Assembly: GCA_001404055.1 (NCBI GenBank)
Contig: CXTY01000005.1
Span: forward strand, 467,130 to 531,129
Direction of reading: 5' to 3'
Length of the DNA stretch: 64,000 nucleotides
Source of the DNA: Roseibium album
GTDB lineage: Bacteria > Pseudomonadota > Alphaproteobacteria > Rhizobiales > Stappiaceae
The first letter of the stretch is position 1. Each line of letters starts with the position of its first letter. This document shows positions 15,868 to 25,353 of the stretch, piece after piece. The notes beneath the pieces are model-generated. The model worked only from the letters and a program-made list of their open reading frames with translations. It made no database searches and was not told where the DNA came from. The position numbers were made by a program, and so were the translations under genes.

Positions 15868-17331
15868 TCAGGTGTGGATCAGGCGCTTCAGGAGTTCAAT
15901 TTCCTGGGCAAGTCCCTTGTCCGTCTTAACCATGCCGTCAATTTTGCGTACTGCATGCAGAACCGTGGTGTGGTCCCGGTTGCCAAATCTGCGGCCGATT
16001 TCCGGCAGCGAGCGGCCGGTTATGACCTTGGCGATATACATTGCTATCTGACGCGGGCGGACCAATGTACGTGCACGGCAGGAAGATAGAAGGTCAGCCT
16101 TGGTCACACTGTAATGCTTGCAGACAACCTGCTGTATCTCTTCCACCTTGATGGAGCGTGGTTCACCAATGCGAACCAGATCGTGCAGGGTTTTTTCTGC
16201 CAGTTCCATTGTTACAGGCTGCTTGGTCAGCTGATTGTGAGCAAAGAGCCGGTTGAGCGCACCTTCCAGGTCCCGTGCAGAGGCGATGACGTAACGCGCG
16301 ATATAGTCGGTAACTTCATCAGGAACAGAAAAGCTCGGATGAGTGCGACGCGCAGACGCTGTCCGCTTTTTCAGAATTTCGTGGCGCAAGGCGTAGTCAG
16401 TCGCCTGGATGCCAACGACTTCACCAGACTGAATGCGCTGGCAAAGGGAATGTCTGAGTGTACCGAGTTCTTCAGGCGTACGGTCAGAAGCCATGATGAT
16501 CTGCGACGGTGCTTCCATAAGCAGTTCAAGCGTTTTGCTGAATTCTTCCTGGCCCTGTTTGCCGTGCAGGAATTGGAGATCGTCAACCAAAAGAAGGTCT
16601 ATGGATCTCATGGCCTGGCGCAAAACCGGGAATGCCGGTGTACGAAGCGCAGGAACCAGGTGATACATGAAGAACTCTGCGGAAAGATAGGCAACCTGAC
16701 GGCCGGTCTTCCGAGCTTCAAAAGCTGCTGCCTGCAGAAGATGCGTCTTTCCAATTCCTGTAGAGGAATGGATATAGAGCATGTTCAAGGTGCCTTCATG
16801 GCCAGCTGCCATCTGGCGAACTGCAGCACATGCGAGGCTGTTCGAGGCGCCTTCCGCGAAAGTTTCAAATGTCAGTTTCGGGTTAAGAGCGGCGCCATTC
16901 AGGAATTCTGCGGCTGCATCTTCACCCGTGTCAGCCAAGCAAGGAATGGCTGCTGTATTGGCCGAAGAGCCAAACTGAGGCGTGCTGCTGAAAGGTGCCG
17001 GACGACCGCTGATGCGTCTGGCTGTGATTGCTTTTGGAGCCGGTGCACCAATGAGTTGGCGTGGGCGCAATGCGCCGCGAACCGTCAGTTCAACACGTTT
17101 GATATCGACCTGTTCACGCTTCCAAAGTCCAACGAGCTGTTTCTCGTAATTGCTCTGGATCCAGTTTTTCAAGAAGCGGGTCGGTACGGACAGACGGACT
17201 GCGTCGCCTGTCGTTTCTTCGTGTTTCACTCTACCGAACCAATTTGAGAAAATGTCGTCCCCGAGCTCGTTTCTCAGTTCTGTTTTCACACGATCCCATT
17301 GATCCGAACTGGCTAAGTTCTGAACCTGCAT
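15868..17331 (-). CDS. dnaA: Chromosomal replication initiator DnaA
   Basis: A 487-residue AAA+ initiator that binds oriC and melts DNA. All four domains are present. Domain I has SNWFGRV, the helicase-loading region. A variable linker follows. The AAA+ core has Walker A at 189-196 (SSTGIGKT), Walker B LLLVDDLQFL (Asp250-Asp251) and sensor SDRTPEEL. Domain IV carries the DnaA signature GRRFGNRDHTTVLHAVRKI. The ATG at 17331 has GGAGG at ideal spacing; a second ATG at 17343 lies upstream. Oddities: the first Gly of Walker A is Ser, and the usual SRFxWGLVVDI segment reads CQRIQSGEVVGI. It is not flanked by dnaN, recF or rpsT. Confidence 0.93.
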   Translation of the reverse strand: MQVQNLASSDQWDRVKTELRNELGDDIFSNWFGRVKHEETTGDAVRLSVPTRFLKNWIQSNYEKQLVGLWKREQVDIKRVELTVRGALRPRQLIGAPAPKAITARRISGRPAPFSSTPQFGSSANTAAIPCLADTGEDAAAEFLNGAALNPKLTFETFAEGASNSLACAAVRQMAAGHEGTLNMLYIHSSTGIGKTHLLQAAAFEARKTGRQVAYLSAEFFMYHLVPALRTPAFPVLRQAMRSIDLLLVDDLQFLHGKQGQEEFSKTLELLMEAPSQIIMASDRTPEELGTLRHSLCQRIQSGEVVGIQATDYALRHEILKKRTASARRTHPSFSVPDEVTDYIARYVIASARDLEGALNRLFAHNQLTKQPVTMELAEKTLHDLVRIGEPRSIKVEEIQQVVCKHYSVTKADLLSSCRARTLVRPRQIAMYIAKVITGRSLPEIGRRFGNRDHTTVLHAVRKIDGMVKTDKGLAQEIELLKRLIHT

Positions 17332-18387
17332 TGTGGCCTCCATATGAGGGAACTTGTGAAAGAACCCCCCCGTGCACTGTCTAAGAGCTGCGCATAATCT
17401 CGTCGCCGCTCGTTTGCTTTTTTTAGGTCCGGTAGCCTTTGAAAGTCTCCGAACCGTTTTGGCTTATTGACGCCTATGAACCTACGTTAACCTTTTACTT
17501 ACCACGTTTTCAAATAGCTTATTTTTATGAGGCCATAGACGTTTCATATTGTAATTTTTGTAGATGTTGGGCGATTTTCATGTAAATTTTACATAGAGAA
17601 TCTTACGATCCAACACCGTCAGGACATGCTGCAAGTCCTGAAACAGTTGTTCTCCCCTGAGCTGTTTCACCTATGCCTGTGGGCACACAAGAAATTTTAG
17701 GAAAAATTTAACTTTTCAGATCTTTTTCTGAAAGTTATCAAGAGAACGTTCTTGTATTAGTGATTTTTTCCAAGGTGACCCGCGCTTGTTGTTTGAAAAA
17801 TAAGGTATTTTTGACAGGTGCAGAGAGAGTATCAAATTCAGAGCAGGGTCACGCCAAACTTGGTCAAGTTGGAATGACAGGCAAAAGCGGGAGAATCGGT
17901 ACGGAAATTGGGGACAATTTTCTGCCTTGAGTTATTCTAACGGTACTCGCGAACAGAATTGGACATGATCGCAACTCTCACAAACATCCAGTCGGAACAA
18001 GCAACTGCGAGTTAGTGTGAAAGTGATCTTTGCATTGCCACTTTTGGGAGTCTGGGCAGCTTTATCCCCAGAGCCTGGTTTTTTTCGCTGAACTGTCATT
18101 TCTTGCAATTGAAACAGACCCACCCGCTGTGATCGCCGATTCAATATTCTGCATGGCAAGGTCGGCAGTGTTTTAAGTGCTATAGAGAAGAAATTGGAAA
18201 GTAGTGCCGAATAACTACTTCAAACCTTACTAACGACCTTGAATTTGGCGAACCGGTACGGGGCGGCTAGATCGTCAGCCCACGTGACTTGCTTGCTCAC
18301 TTGGAGAGACGCAAGGCAGAACAGCTGCTCCTGGTATGAAAGCAGCTGTCAGACTTGGTTCTGTCACCCGGACCCGTCGTCCTATCC
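17332..18387. other. About 1 kb non-coding region upstream of dnaA
   Basis: No convincing gene was found here. The stretch is AT-rich, especially 17500-17600 and 17690-17820. I searched by eye for DnaA boxes (TTATCCACA and the TGATCCACA variant) on both strands. The closest is TTATCCCCA at about 18062, with one mismatch, and there is no cluster, so I do not call oriC. The region holds the dnaA promoter and the 3' end of the FAD-oxidase transcript. A short minus-strand frame at 17932-18159 is not supported. Confidence 0.6.
18321..18349 (-). terminator. Perfect hairpin downstream of the FAD-linked oxidase gene
   Basis: ACAGCTGCT (18321-18329) and AGCAGCTGT (18341-18349) form a 9-bp perfect stem with an 11-base loop. 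It begins 39 bases after the stop at 18388 on the minus strand. No U-tract follows, so it is probably a 3' stabilising hairpin or a Rho-assisted terminator. Confidence 0.4.
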
Positions 18388-19800
18388 CTAAAGGATACGC
18401 CCTGGGTTGAGCAGACCTTTGGGGTCCATCACCGATTTAATTCGCTTCATCATATCCATCTCGATATCGGATTTGACATCTTTCAGGAGCGCGCTCTTGA
18501 GGCGGCCGATTCCGTGCTCTGCAGAGATACTGCCGTTGAACTCAGCAACAATGCCATGAACGATCGAATTCATTTCGTCCCATTTGGCGAGGTATTCTTC
18601 CTTGTCCGCGCCAACAGGCTGGCTGACATTGAAGTGGATATTGCCGTCGCCGATGTGACCGAAGGGCACAGGCCGGCAATCCGGTACGAATGCTTCCACA
18701 GCTGCAATGGCCTGGTCCAGGAACTCCGGGATAGAGGCAACGGGAACGGAGACGTCATGTTTGATAGAGCCACCTTCCGCCTTTTGCACTTCGGACAACC
18801 CATGGCGAAGATGCCAGAAGTCCTGAACTTGTGAGAGATTCTGGGCAAAGGCCGCGTCTTCGACAAGACCGTCTTCAAACGCCTCGCCGAGAATACCTTC
18901 CAGCAGGTCCCGGACCGGGAAGGCTTCCGAACCGCTGGAGAGTTCCATCAGGATATACCAGGCGTGTTTACCTTCAAGCGGGTCTCTCGCGCCTGACAGG
19001 TGATCGATGCAGAAATCAACACCGACGCGCGGCATGATTTCGAAACCGGTGAGGACAGGACCTGCCTGCGCTTTTGCGAGCGTGAAGAGTTTGAGCGCCG
19101 CATGTGGATCTGAAAGTCCGATAAAGGCGGCTTCAAGTTTTCGCGGCTTGGGGAAGAGCTTCAGGGACGCAGCTGTAATGATCCCCAGAGTGCCCTCTCC
19201 GCCGATAAATAATTGTTTCAAATCATAACCGGTGTTGTCCTTGCGAAGGGTCCTCAGACCGTTCCAGATCTCACCGGTTGGCAGCACGACCTCGAGGCCT
19301 AAAACAAGATCCCTGGTGTTGCCGTAAGCAAGAACGGCAGTCCCCCCCGCGTTGGTGGAAATGTTGCCGCCAATCTGACAGGAACCCTGTGCACCGAGTG
19401 ATAAGGGAAACAGTCGGTCGACATTTTCCGCTTCGTTTTGCAGCGTCTCCAGAACCACGCCGGCTTCAACGGTGATGGTAAACCCGGCAGCGTCCACAGA
19501 CCGGATCTTATTGAGACGGGAGAGTGATAAAACGATCTCATCCCCGGTTTCCTGCGGGATTTGGCCACCCACCAACCCCGTATTGCCACCCTGTGGAACA
19601 ATCTTGAGACCATGCTCATAAGCGTAGGTCATGACAGCGCTGACCTCTTGAGTGCTGCCAGGACGAAGCACCATTGGAGTGACACCCTGGTAGAGGTCGC
19701 GCCATTCGGTCAGGAAAGGGGCCTGGTTATCCGGCTCGGTCAGAACATTGGCTGCGCCGATTAACTCGGCGAAACGGTTGGCGTGGGGAGAGCGCTCCAT
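18388..19800 (-). CDS. FAD-linked oxidase (D-2-hydroxyacid/D-2-hydroxyglutarate dehydrogenase type)
   Basis: A 470-residue flavoprotein of the PCMH-type FAD fold. Motifs in order are PQGGNTGLVGGQ (FAD binding, about 68-79), GAQGSCQIGGNISTNAGG (about 135-152), a central GGEGTLGIITAASLKLFP and a C-terminal SAEHGIGRLK-DPKGLLNPGRIL. This is the GlcD/Dld/D2HGDH family, which oxidises D-2-hydroxy acids (D-lactate, D-2-hydroxyglutarate, glycolate) and passes electrons to an acceptor. The exact acid is not decided by sequence. It is divergent from fabI, sharing about 170 bp of promoter region. Confidence 0.85.
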   Translation of the reverse strand: MERSPHANRFAELIGAANVLTEPDNQAPFLTEWRDLYQGVTPMVLRPGSTQEVSAVMTYAYEHGLKIVPQGGNTGLVGGQIPQETGDEIVLSLSRLNKIRSVDAAGFTITVEAGVVLETLQNEAENVDRLFPLSLGAQGSCQIGGNISTNAGGTAVLAYGNTRDLVLGLEVVLPTGEIWNGLRTLRKDNTGYDLKQLFIGGEGTLGIITAASLKLFPKPRKLEAAFIGLSDPHAALKLFTLAKAQAGPVLTGFEIMPRVGVDFCIDHLSGARDPLEGKHAWYILMELSSGSEAFPVRDLLEGILGEAFEDGLVEDAAFAQNLSQVQDFWHLRHGLSEVQKAEGGSIKHDVSVPVASIPEFLDQAIAAVEAFVPDCRPVPFGHIGDGNIHFNVSQPVGADKEEYLAKWDEMNSIVHGIVAEFNGSISAEHGIGRLKSALLKDVKSDIEMDMMKRIKSVMDPKGLLNPGRIL

Positions 19801-19970
19801 GAGCGGGGTCCTTGTGAAGTTTAACCGTGAAATTTTGGCGCCAACATAGTCAGTCAGGAAGCTGACGTCGACGCCTCATTCCGTTACCTGGTCACTTGAA
19901 GGAACAAATCCCTTGTGTCATAGGAAGCCAGCCCGCTCGGGTGGTACTTAATTCCAATTCGGAGAATACG

Positions 19971-20789
19971 ATGGCGGAAACGCGCGGACTGATGAATGGC
20001 AAACGTGGCCTGATCATGGGCGTGGCAAACAACAAGTCGATTGCCTGGGGTATTGCCAAAGCGTTGGCCGACGCAGGAGCCGAATTGGCGCTGACGTATC
20101 AGGGCGATGCGTTGAAGAAACGCGTGGGCCCACTTGCCGAGCAGCTTGGCGCGATTGTTGTTGGACACTGCGACGTGACTGACAGTGCCACCATTGACGA
20201 GGTCTTCAATTCACTCGAAGACAAATGGGGCAAGATCGACTTTGTCGTTCATGCAGTGGCATTTTCTGACAAGGCCGAGCTCACGGGCCGGTTTGTTGAC
20301 ACGTCTTCAGACAATTTCGCGAAGACAATGGATGTTTCCTGCTACTCACTGACCGCAGTGACACAGCGCGCTGAAAAGCTGATGACGGATGGTGGCTCCA
20401 TATTGACGCTGACCTATTACGGCGCTGAAAAAGTCATGCCGCACTACAACGTCATGGGCGTTGCCAAAGCCGCGCTTGAAACAAGCGTGAAGTATCTGGC
20501 CATGGACCTCGGTCCGCAGAATATCCGCGTCAACGCAATCTCTGCAGGCCCGATCAAGACACTTGCAGCATCAGGCATTGGTGATTTCCGCTATATCCTG
20601 AAATGGAACGAATATAATTCGCCGCTTCGGCGCACGGTGACCATCGAAGAAGTTGGCGACAGCGCGCTGTTCCTGTGTTCTGACCTCGGCCGTGGCGTAA
20701 CCGGTGAAATCCAGCATGTTGATTGCGGTTACAACATTGTTGGCATGAAGGCAGTAGATGCCCCGGATATATCCGTTGTAAAAGACTGA
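19971..20789 (+). CDS. fabI: Enoyl-[acyl-carrier-protein] reductase (NADH)
   Basis: A 272-residue SDR-type enoyl-ACP reductase that catalyses the last step of each fatty-acid elongation round. The ATG at 19971 has GGAG at 19961-19964; the longer frame from 19896 is rejected. The FabI-specific signatures are complete: GVANNKSIAWGIA (17-29), HAVAFSDKAEL (94-104), the catalytic Tyr149 and Tyr159-x6-Lys166 (YNVMGVAK) and the AGPIKTLAASGI substrate loop. It is the usual target of triclosan and diazaborine. Alphaproteobacteria often carry more than one FabI, so an additional copy elsewhere is possible. Confidence 0.93.
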   Translation: MAETRGLMNGKRGLIMGVANNKSIAWGIAKALADAGAELALTYQGDALKKRVGPLAEQLGAIVVGHCDVTDSATIDEVFNSLEDKWGKIDFVVHAVAFSDKAELTGRFVDTSSDNFAKTMDVSCYSLTAVTQRAEKLMTDGGSILTLTYYGAEKVMPHYNVMGVAKAALETSVKYLAMDLGPQNIRVNAISAGPIKTLAASGIGDFRYILKWNEYNSPLRRTVTIEEVGDSALFLCSDLGRGVTGEIQHVDCGYNIVGMKAVDAPDISVVKD

Positions 20790-20800
20790 TCGATTCAATT

Positions 20801-20824
20801 GGCCGACAAACGGCCGGCCGTTTT
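20801..20824 (+). terminator. Probable terminator of fabI
   Basis: A 16-bp perfect palindrome at 20808-20823 (AAACGGCC-GGCCGTTT) runs into TTTTCT. An overlapping alternative stem is GGCCG-ACAAA-CGGCC at 20801-20815. It lies between the fabI stop and the phosphatase start. Confidence 0.5.
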
Positions 20825-20881
20825 CTATTATGTGCGCCTTGGCTCAGACGAGCCGGGGCGCTCTTCTGTTCGGATGATGTG

Positions 20882-21526
20882 ATGACAACACCGATGACTG
20901 CGAGAAAACCTCACCTTCTGCCAAAGGTCCATGATCCGAAGCTTCTGATCTTTATTCGTCATGGTCAGACGGACTGGAACGCTGAAGGGCGGATGCAGGG
21001 GCAACGAGATATTCCTCTGAATTCCGTTGGTATTGGTCAGGCGACGGATAACGGAAAGCGATTGGGAGAGTATCTCAGGAAAAACGGTATTGGTCCCGAA
21101 ACACTCGACTTTGTTTCATCTCCCCTCACACGCACACGCGCGACAATGGAACTGCTGCGCCAGGCGATTGGCCTGAAGTCAGATGAGTATCGTCTTGAAA
21201 AAGAAATTCGCGAGATCACATTTGGGTCTTGGGAAGGGTCTACGCTCGAAGAACTGGCTGACCAAGAACAGGAGTTGATTTTACAGCGCCGTGCAGACAA
21301 ATGGGCGTTCGTGCCACCCGAAGGGGAGAGCTATGAAATGCTGGCCGAACGCATCGGTGTCTGGCTGAAAACCATTGACCGGCCTTCGGTTGTGGTTTCC
21401 CATGGCGGCGTATTCCGGGTTCTGCGAGGTATGCTGGAAGGGTTGGACAGATACGCTGTTCCCAAACTTGATGTGCCTCAGGACAAGGTTTTCGTCTGGG
21501 GCAGCGGCCAGTTTGAATTTGTCTAA
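20882..21526 (+). CDS. Histidine phosphatase family protein
   Basis: A 214-residue phosphoglycerate mutase-like (branch 1) phosphatase. The catalytic RHG is at 26-28 (FIRHGQTDWN) with its distal His174 in VVSHGG; the acid Glu is near 111 in EITFGSWEG. The likely start is the ATG at 20882 (MTTPMTARKP); a GTG at 20879 and an ATG at 20894 are alternatives. The size and lack of a cofactor-independent mutase pattern suggest a broad small-molecule phosphatase (CobC/GpmB-like) rather than a glycolytic mutase. It sits alone after fabI and before the DUF3095 gene, all on the plus strand. Confidence 0.8.
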   Translation: MTTPMTARKPHLLPKVHDPKLLIFIRHGQTDWNAEGRMQGQRDIPLNSVGIGQATDNGKRLGEYLRKNGIGPETLDFVSSPLTRTRATMELLRQAIGLKSDEYRLEKEIREITFGSWEGSTLEELADQEQELILQRRADKWAFVPPEGESYEMLAERIGVWLKTIDRPSVVVSHGGVFRVLRGMLEGLDRYAVPKLDVPQDKVFVWGSGQFEFV

Positions 21527-21596
21527 AGACAGGTTTCTCGGCTGGCAACGACCTTCGTAATCCGGGTTCTGCGCTTGTGCGTGGAAACCAAATGTT

Positions 21597-22778
21597 ATGG
21601 TGCGTGCCGTGTCAGCGGAAGATTTTTATAGCGAGCTTCCCAGTTTCTCAGATTTCAGCACGATTGGGGCACTGGATGATTACAGGCCGGTGCCGGACGA
21701 CTGGCATGTTCTTGCTGCAGATATAGTTCGTTCAGGCGATGCTGTCGCAGCCGGACGCTACAAGGAAGTGAACATGGTGGGGGCTGCCGTTATCGCGGCT
21801 GTTCTCAATCGGCTTGGCCGGGACCGGGTACCATTTGTCTTTGGCGGTGATGGTGCCACGCTTGTGGTACCGGAAAAGGACATCGAGGCCGGCCGCGAAG
21901 CACTTGCCGGCGTTGTTGGTCTTGCGCGCCAGGTCATGGAGCTTGAATTGCGAGCCGCAACAATCCCGGTCTCACATCTCAGGAGCCTCGGTGCTGATAT
22001 CCGGCTTCGTAAGTATTGTCTCAGTCCGGGCAACCATCTGGCGATGATCCTGGGTGACGGTCTGGGCGTTGCGGATAAGATTCTGAAAGACCCGGAGGCC
22101 TCAAAGCCCTTTGCGATCGCGACCGATGAGGCTTCTTTGCCGCCACTCGATGGTCTGTCGTGCAGGTGGGAACCATTGCCTGCAAGGCACGGGCATATCG
22201 TCTCCCTGATCATTAAACCTACCGGCAGAAAAACCTTACCAGACATAATGACAGCCTTGACTGACAAGCTGGGTTTCAATCCACTTGCAGATGAAACTCG
22301 AGTGACGTTGGCAGACGAGAAGCATTTAAAGGTCAAGTCCCCGCTGGAAGGACTTCATCTTGAAGCGCGACTAACTTCAGCGCGCAATATTCTGCGCGGT
22401 TGGGGGAAGGGGCTGGTTGAGCGCCTTTTCTTTTTTTATGGCCATGTGACCGGCAGGCGAATTGGCCCCTACGATCCCAAAAGATATTTGAAGGAACTAA
22501 GCCTCAATACGGATCATCGCAAAGTCGGCGATAGTTTGCAGCTGGTGCTAGACCTTGCGCCAGAAGAAAAACGTGCCGTGGAAGAGTATTTGAATTCAGC
22601 TTATGAGGCTGGTGACCTTGTGTTCGGCCTGCACGTTTCCAGCGAAGCCTTGATGACCTGTTTTGTGCAGGATATCGGCAATAGCCATCACATTCATTTC
22701 GTGGACGGAGCCGACGGAGGATTGTCTTTGGCAGCAGCCGAATTCAAGGAGCGGCAATCAGCGCTGAGCAAGGCTTGA
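21597..22778 (+). CDS. DUF3095 protein, nucleotidyl-cyclase-like N-terminus
   Basis: A 393-residue protein that I recognise as DUF3095 from FYSELPSFSDF, PDDWHVLAADIV, AGRYKEVNMVGAAVIAAVLN and FVFGGDGATLVVP. The N-terminal half shows two motifs that look like the metal sites of class III cyclases and GGDEF domains: an Asp in ADIVRS (Asp42) and GGDG at 83-86. This similarity is my inference; no activity is established to my knowledge. The C-terminal half holds an adenylate-cyclase-regulator-like helical region. There is no signal peptide. Its last 21 bp overlap the 3' end of the convergent GGDEF/EAL gene. Confidence 0.75.
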   Translation: MVRAVSAEDFYSELPSFSDFSTIGALDDYRPVPDDWHVLAADIVRSGDAVAAGRYKEVNMVGAAVIAAVLNRLGRDRVPFVFGGDGATLVVPEKDIEAGREALAGVVGLARQVMELELRAATIPVSHLRSLGADIRLRKYCLSPGNHLAMILGDGLGVADKILKDPEASKPFAIATDEASLPPLDGLSCRWEPLPARHGHIVSLIIKPTGRKTLPDIMTALTDKLGFNPLADETRVTLADEKHLKVKSPLEGLHLEARLTSARNILRGWGKGLVERLFFFYGHVTGRRIGPYDPKRYLKELSLNTDHRKVGDSLQLVLDLAPEEKRAVEEYLNSAYEAGDLVFGLHVSSEALMTCFVQDIGNSHHIHFVDGADGGLSLAAAEFKERQSALSKA

Positions 22779-25049
22779 TCGTGGAGCCAGAGGTGCTTCT
22801 CGAGGCGCTAAAACTTCGCGCTGAGCCGCGAAATTGCGTTGCAGGATCATGGTTGACAGCTGGTCTTCAGGAACTGCCTTGGAAATCAGGAAGCCTTGAA
22901 TGACGTCGCAACCATTTTGTTGAAGCCAAAGGCGCTCACCTTCCGTCTCGACCCCTTCGGCAAGAACGCTGATATCCAGGCTTTTGGCAAGATTGATCAA
23001 GGCACTGGTGAATTTCTGCAGGCCAGGATCCTTGTCCACGCCGGAAATGAAACTCCGGTCGATTTTTACCCGGTCGATCTTCAAATCGCGCAAGCTTGAT
23101 ATACTCGAATGACCCGTGCCGAAATCGTCCAGCTCAATAAAGAAACCAAGTTCTGAAAGACGGGCGATATTTTCCTTGATTGGTGTAGCGGCATGTTCAT
23201 CGATCATAACCGCTTCAAGAATTTCAACGCTGATAACTGTGGGCTCCAGTCCCATGTCCTGAACTTGCCGGTGCAGGGCCTCCACAGCATTGGGGTCTGA
23301 CAGGAGGTCGCTGGAAACATTTAGTCCGAAATGAATGTGCTCGTTTGTAGATCCGTTCAACTGCGCAGCGAGTTGCAAGGTCTTGTCACGAACGGTCGCA
23401 TCGATCTGATCCATGTAGCCGGCTTCAGTAGCGGCGGGCAGGAAAGAGCCCGGATAACGGATTTTGTCGTTTTCAATCCATCGAACCAACGCTTCAGCAC
23501 CAACGACCTTACCCGTGTGGAGATCAATTTGAGGTTGGAACCAGGGCGTAATTCCGCCCTTGCGTAATGCTCTTAGAAGCTGCTTCGCGGTCTCGCCATT
23601 TTTTACGAAGTTCGCCCGCATGCCGGAGGTGAATAGTTCAAGTTTACCCGGCCCCTGTTGTTTGGCGGATCGCAAAGCGAGCGCGGCATCAACAAGGATC
23701 TGATCCGTGACATCATCGCCGGGCTGGCTGACCAGCAGGCCAGCGTTGGCCTCGATTGACGTCTTGTGTTCTTCGATAATTCTTTCTTTGCCCAGGTCGC
23801 TGATGATCGCGGTGGCGAGTTGCTCAAATCCATCGGCGTTTTCAAGTCTGGGACGGAGAAGCATAAACTCCGTTCCACCGGTGCGGCCAATAAAGTCTTC
23901 CGGCTCTGCATGCTGGATCAACTGCTCTGCGACGGAACGTAGAATTGAATCGCCATTGTGATCACCAAACCGATCATTGACCTTTTTGAAATGGCGAAGG
24001 TCAATCAGGATCAGACCCGTCTGAGAAACGCTATCTGTCGGGGATATGGTTCGAATGGCTTTTAGGAGCGCGCGCCGATTTGGCAGGCCTGTAAGGGGAT
24101 CGTGAAAACCAAGGTTTTCGAATTCCTGTTGCGTGCGGTCGGCAAGGGCACGCGTCAACGCCACACCTATGACAAATGCGACGATGATAACAAGACCGCC
24201 AACAATCCCTGCAAGGGAGACAGCGAATAAGGTTTCTGCCCGACGTTTCTGCAAGTCCTGGGAAAGATAGTCGACTGCAGACTGCCATAGCAGGAAGGAA
24301 GCGCGGACAAGTTCAGGCTGCACCTCGATCACTGGCTCGGAGATAATGTCTTTCCCAGATGCTCCCTTGATCGTGGAGGAGAGCAACTTGGCGCCTTCGG
24401 TTTGATAGGCGTAATTGCTCTTACGATAGTTTTCAGCATTCTCCCGGAGCGTATCGGCTTTTACACCCGTCAACACACTCAGGTAAGATGACGTCTTGCG
24501 AATGGCCGCATCTGCCGCAACCTTGAACTGGCCACCCTGGACAGGGATCAGCATCTTGTCCCAGGTATTGATCTTTTCCCGCACGGAAAGTCGCTTGGCG
24601 TTGATCACCATAATGGAAGATTCGATGACGACCGAAGGCAAGGTGTCGTTGATCAGGTTAGGCAGCCTGGAGGCCTCATACGAAACCGAAGATTCCAGTT
24701 GTGCAAGTTGAGACAAAGACATCGAAAGGGAGCGTGCCTTTCGAAGAGACAACGGTGTCTCTGGGTCTCCCAGGAATGTGCGAAGATCCTGAAGCAAACC
24801 GGCAGACCTGTTTTCACCGGCGAAGTTGATCAGATGTTCTTTCAGATTCTCCGGTGACTTCTGAATGCTGCCGGTAAGGGCCTTTTCCTGCATCAGTGGA
24901 CCGAGAGCCTGGATCAGCTTCAGGCCGGTCAGGCTGCGGTCAATTGCATTGACGTTTTCAAATTTGTTGTAAAACCAGAGCGAGGCGAAGAGCAGGCTGG
25001 GCGCCAGCAAAAAAACAATCAGCCCTGTCAACCATCCCCGGATGCGCAC
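22758..25049 (-). CDS. Membrane GGDEF/EAL cyclic-di-GMP protein with degenerate GGDEF
   Basis: A 763-residue membrane protein with a GTG start (GAGG at -8). There are transmembrane segments at about 6-26 and 277-298 flanking a 250-residue, mainly helical periplasmic sensor. The GGDEF domain (about 315-475) has GGTEF at 391-395, where Asp is replaced by Thr, so cyclase activity is doubtful. The EAL domain (about 495-745) is well kept: GAEALVRW with Glu519, an ELDDFGTGHSS loop and KIDRSFI. It is therefore most likely a cyclic-di-GMP phosphodiesterase, perhaps with GTP-sensing by the degenerate GGDEF (known for other proteins). It overlaps tail-to-tail with the DUF3095 gene. Confidence 0.85.
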   Translation of the reverse strand: MRIRGWLTGLIVFLLAPSLLFASLWFYNKFENVNAIDRSLTGLKLIQALGPLMQEKALTGSIQKSPENLKEHLINFAGENRSAGLLQDLRTFLGDPETPLSLRKARSLSMSLSQLAQLESSVSYEASRLPNLINDTLPSVVIESSIMVINAKRLSVREKINTWDKMLIPVQGGQFKVAADAAIRKTSSYLSVLTGVKADTLRENAENYRKSNYAYQTEGAKLLSSTIKGASGKDIISEPVIEVQPELVRASFLLWQSAVDYLSQDLQKRRAETLFAVSLAGIVGGLVIIVAFVIGVALTRALADRTQQEFENLGFHDPLTGLPNRRALLKAIRTISPTDSVSQTGLILIDLRHFKKVNDRFGDHNGDSILRSVAEQLIQHAEPEDFIGRTGGTEFMLLRPRLENADGFEQLATAIISDLGKERIIEEHKTSIEANAGLLVSQPGDDVTDQILVDAALALRSAKQQGPGKLELFTSGMRANFVKNGETAKQLLRALRKGGITPWFQPQIDLHTGKVVGAEALVRWIENDKIRYPGSFLPAATEAGYMDQIDATVRDKTLQLAAQLNGSTNEHIHFGLNVSSDLLSDPNAVEALHRQVQDMGLEPTVISVEILEAVMIDEHAATPIKENIARLSELGFFIELDDFGTGHSSISSLRDLKIDRVKIDRSFISGVDKDPGLQKFTSALINLAKSLDISVLAEGVETEGERLWLQQNGCDVIQGFLISKAVPEDQLSTMILQRNFAAQREVLAPREAPLAPRSSLAQR

Positions 25050-25353
25050 GTTTGTGCCTCACATAGAATCTGCCACCTCTATGTGTAATACCGGTAGAGA
25101 ATTAAAGAATAGCAAATCTCTGGTCGAAATCGTCTTTGCTCTACTGGAATTCGCAATTGCTTCCGCAAATTGTTTGAAAGGTCACGCAAGAGTGATGATC
25201 CTTAATGCTCAAAGTTGTCTTGAAGGCTAAATTGAGTTGTGGAACTCAGTCTTGAGGGATCTGCAGCGATATGAAGCCCATGGGCTTGAGCTTCCTGTTC
25301 TTTTGGCTTATCGCTCGGCACCTGAGATCATCTCGAAAAGTCGGAAGTCGTTC
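25050..25353. other. Non-coding region between the EAL gene and aroC
   Basis: A divergent intergenic region of about 300 bp. It is AT-rich and holds both promoters. A 14-bp perfect palindrome, AAGCCCATGGGCTT, lies at 25274-25287, about 70 bp before aroC, and could be an operator or a leader hairpin. The aroC frame is open upstream to 25237, but that part has no gene character. Confidence 0.5.

Noticed and set aside
16114..17247. 377-residue plus-strand ORF
   Set aside because: Shadow of dnaA; unusual composition and no family match.
17932..18159. 75-residue minus-strand ORF upstream of dnaA
   Set aside because: No ribosome site and no recognisable pattern; basic and Cys-containing by chance.
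17332..18387. Chromosomal origin upstream of dnaA
   Set aside because: Only one weak DnaA-box-like sequence (TTATCCCCA at about 18062) and no cluster; alphaproteobacterial oriC is often distant from dnaA.
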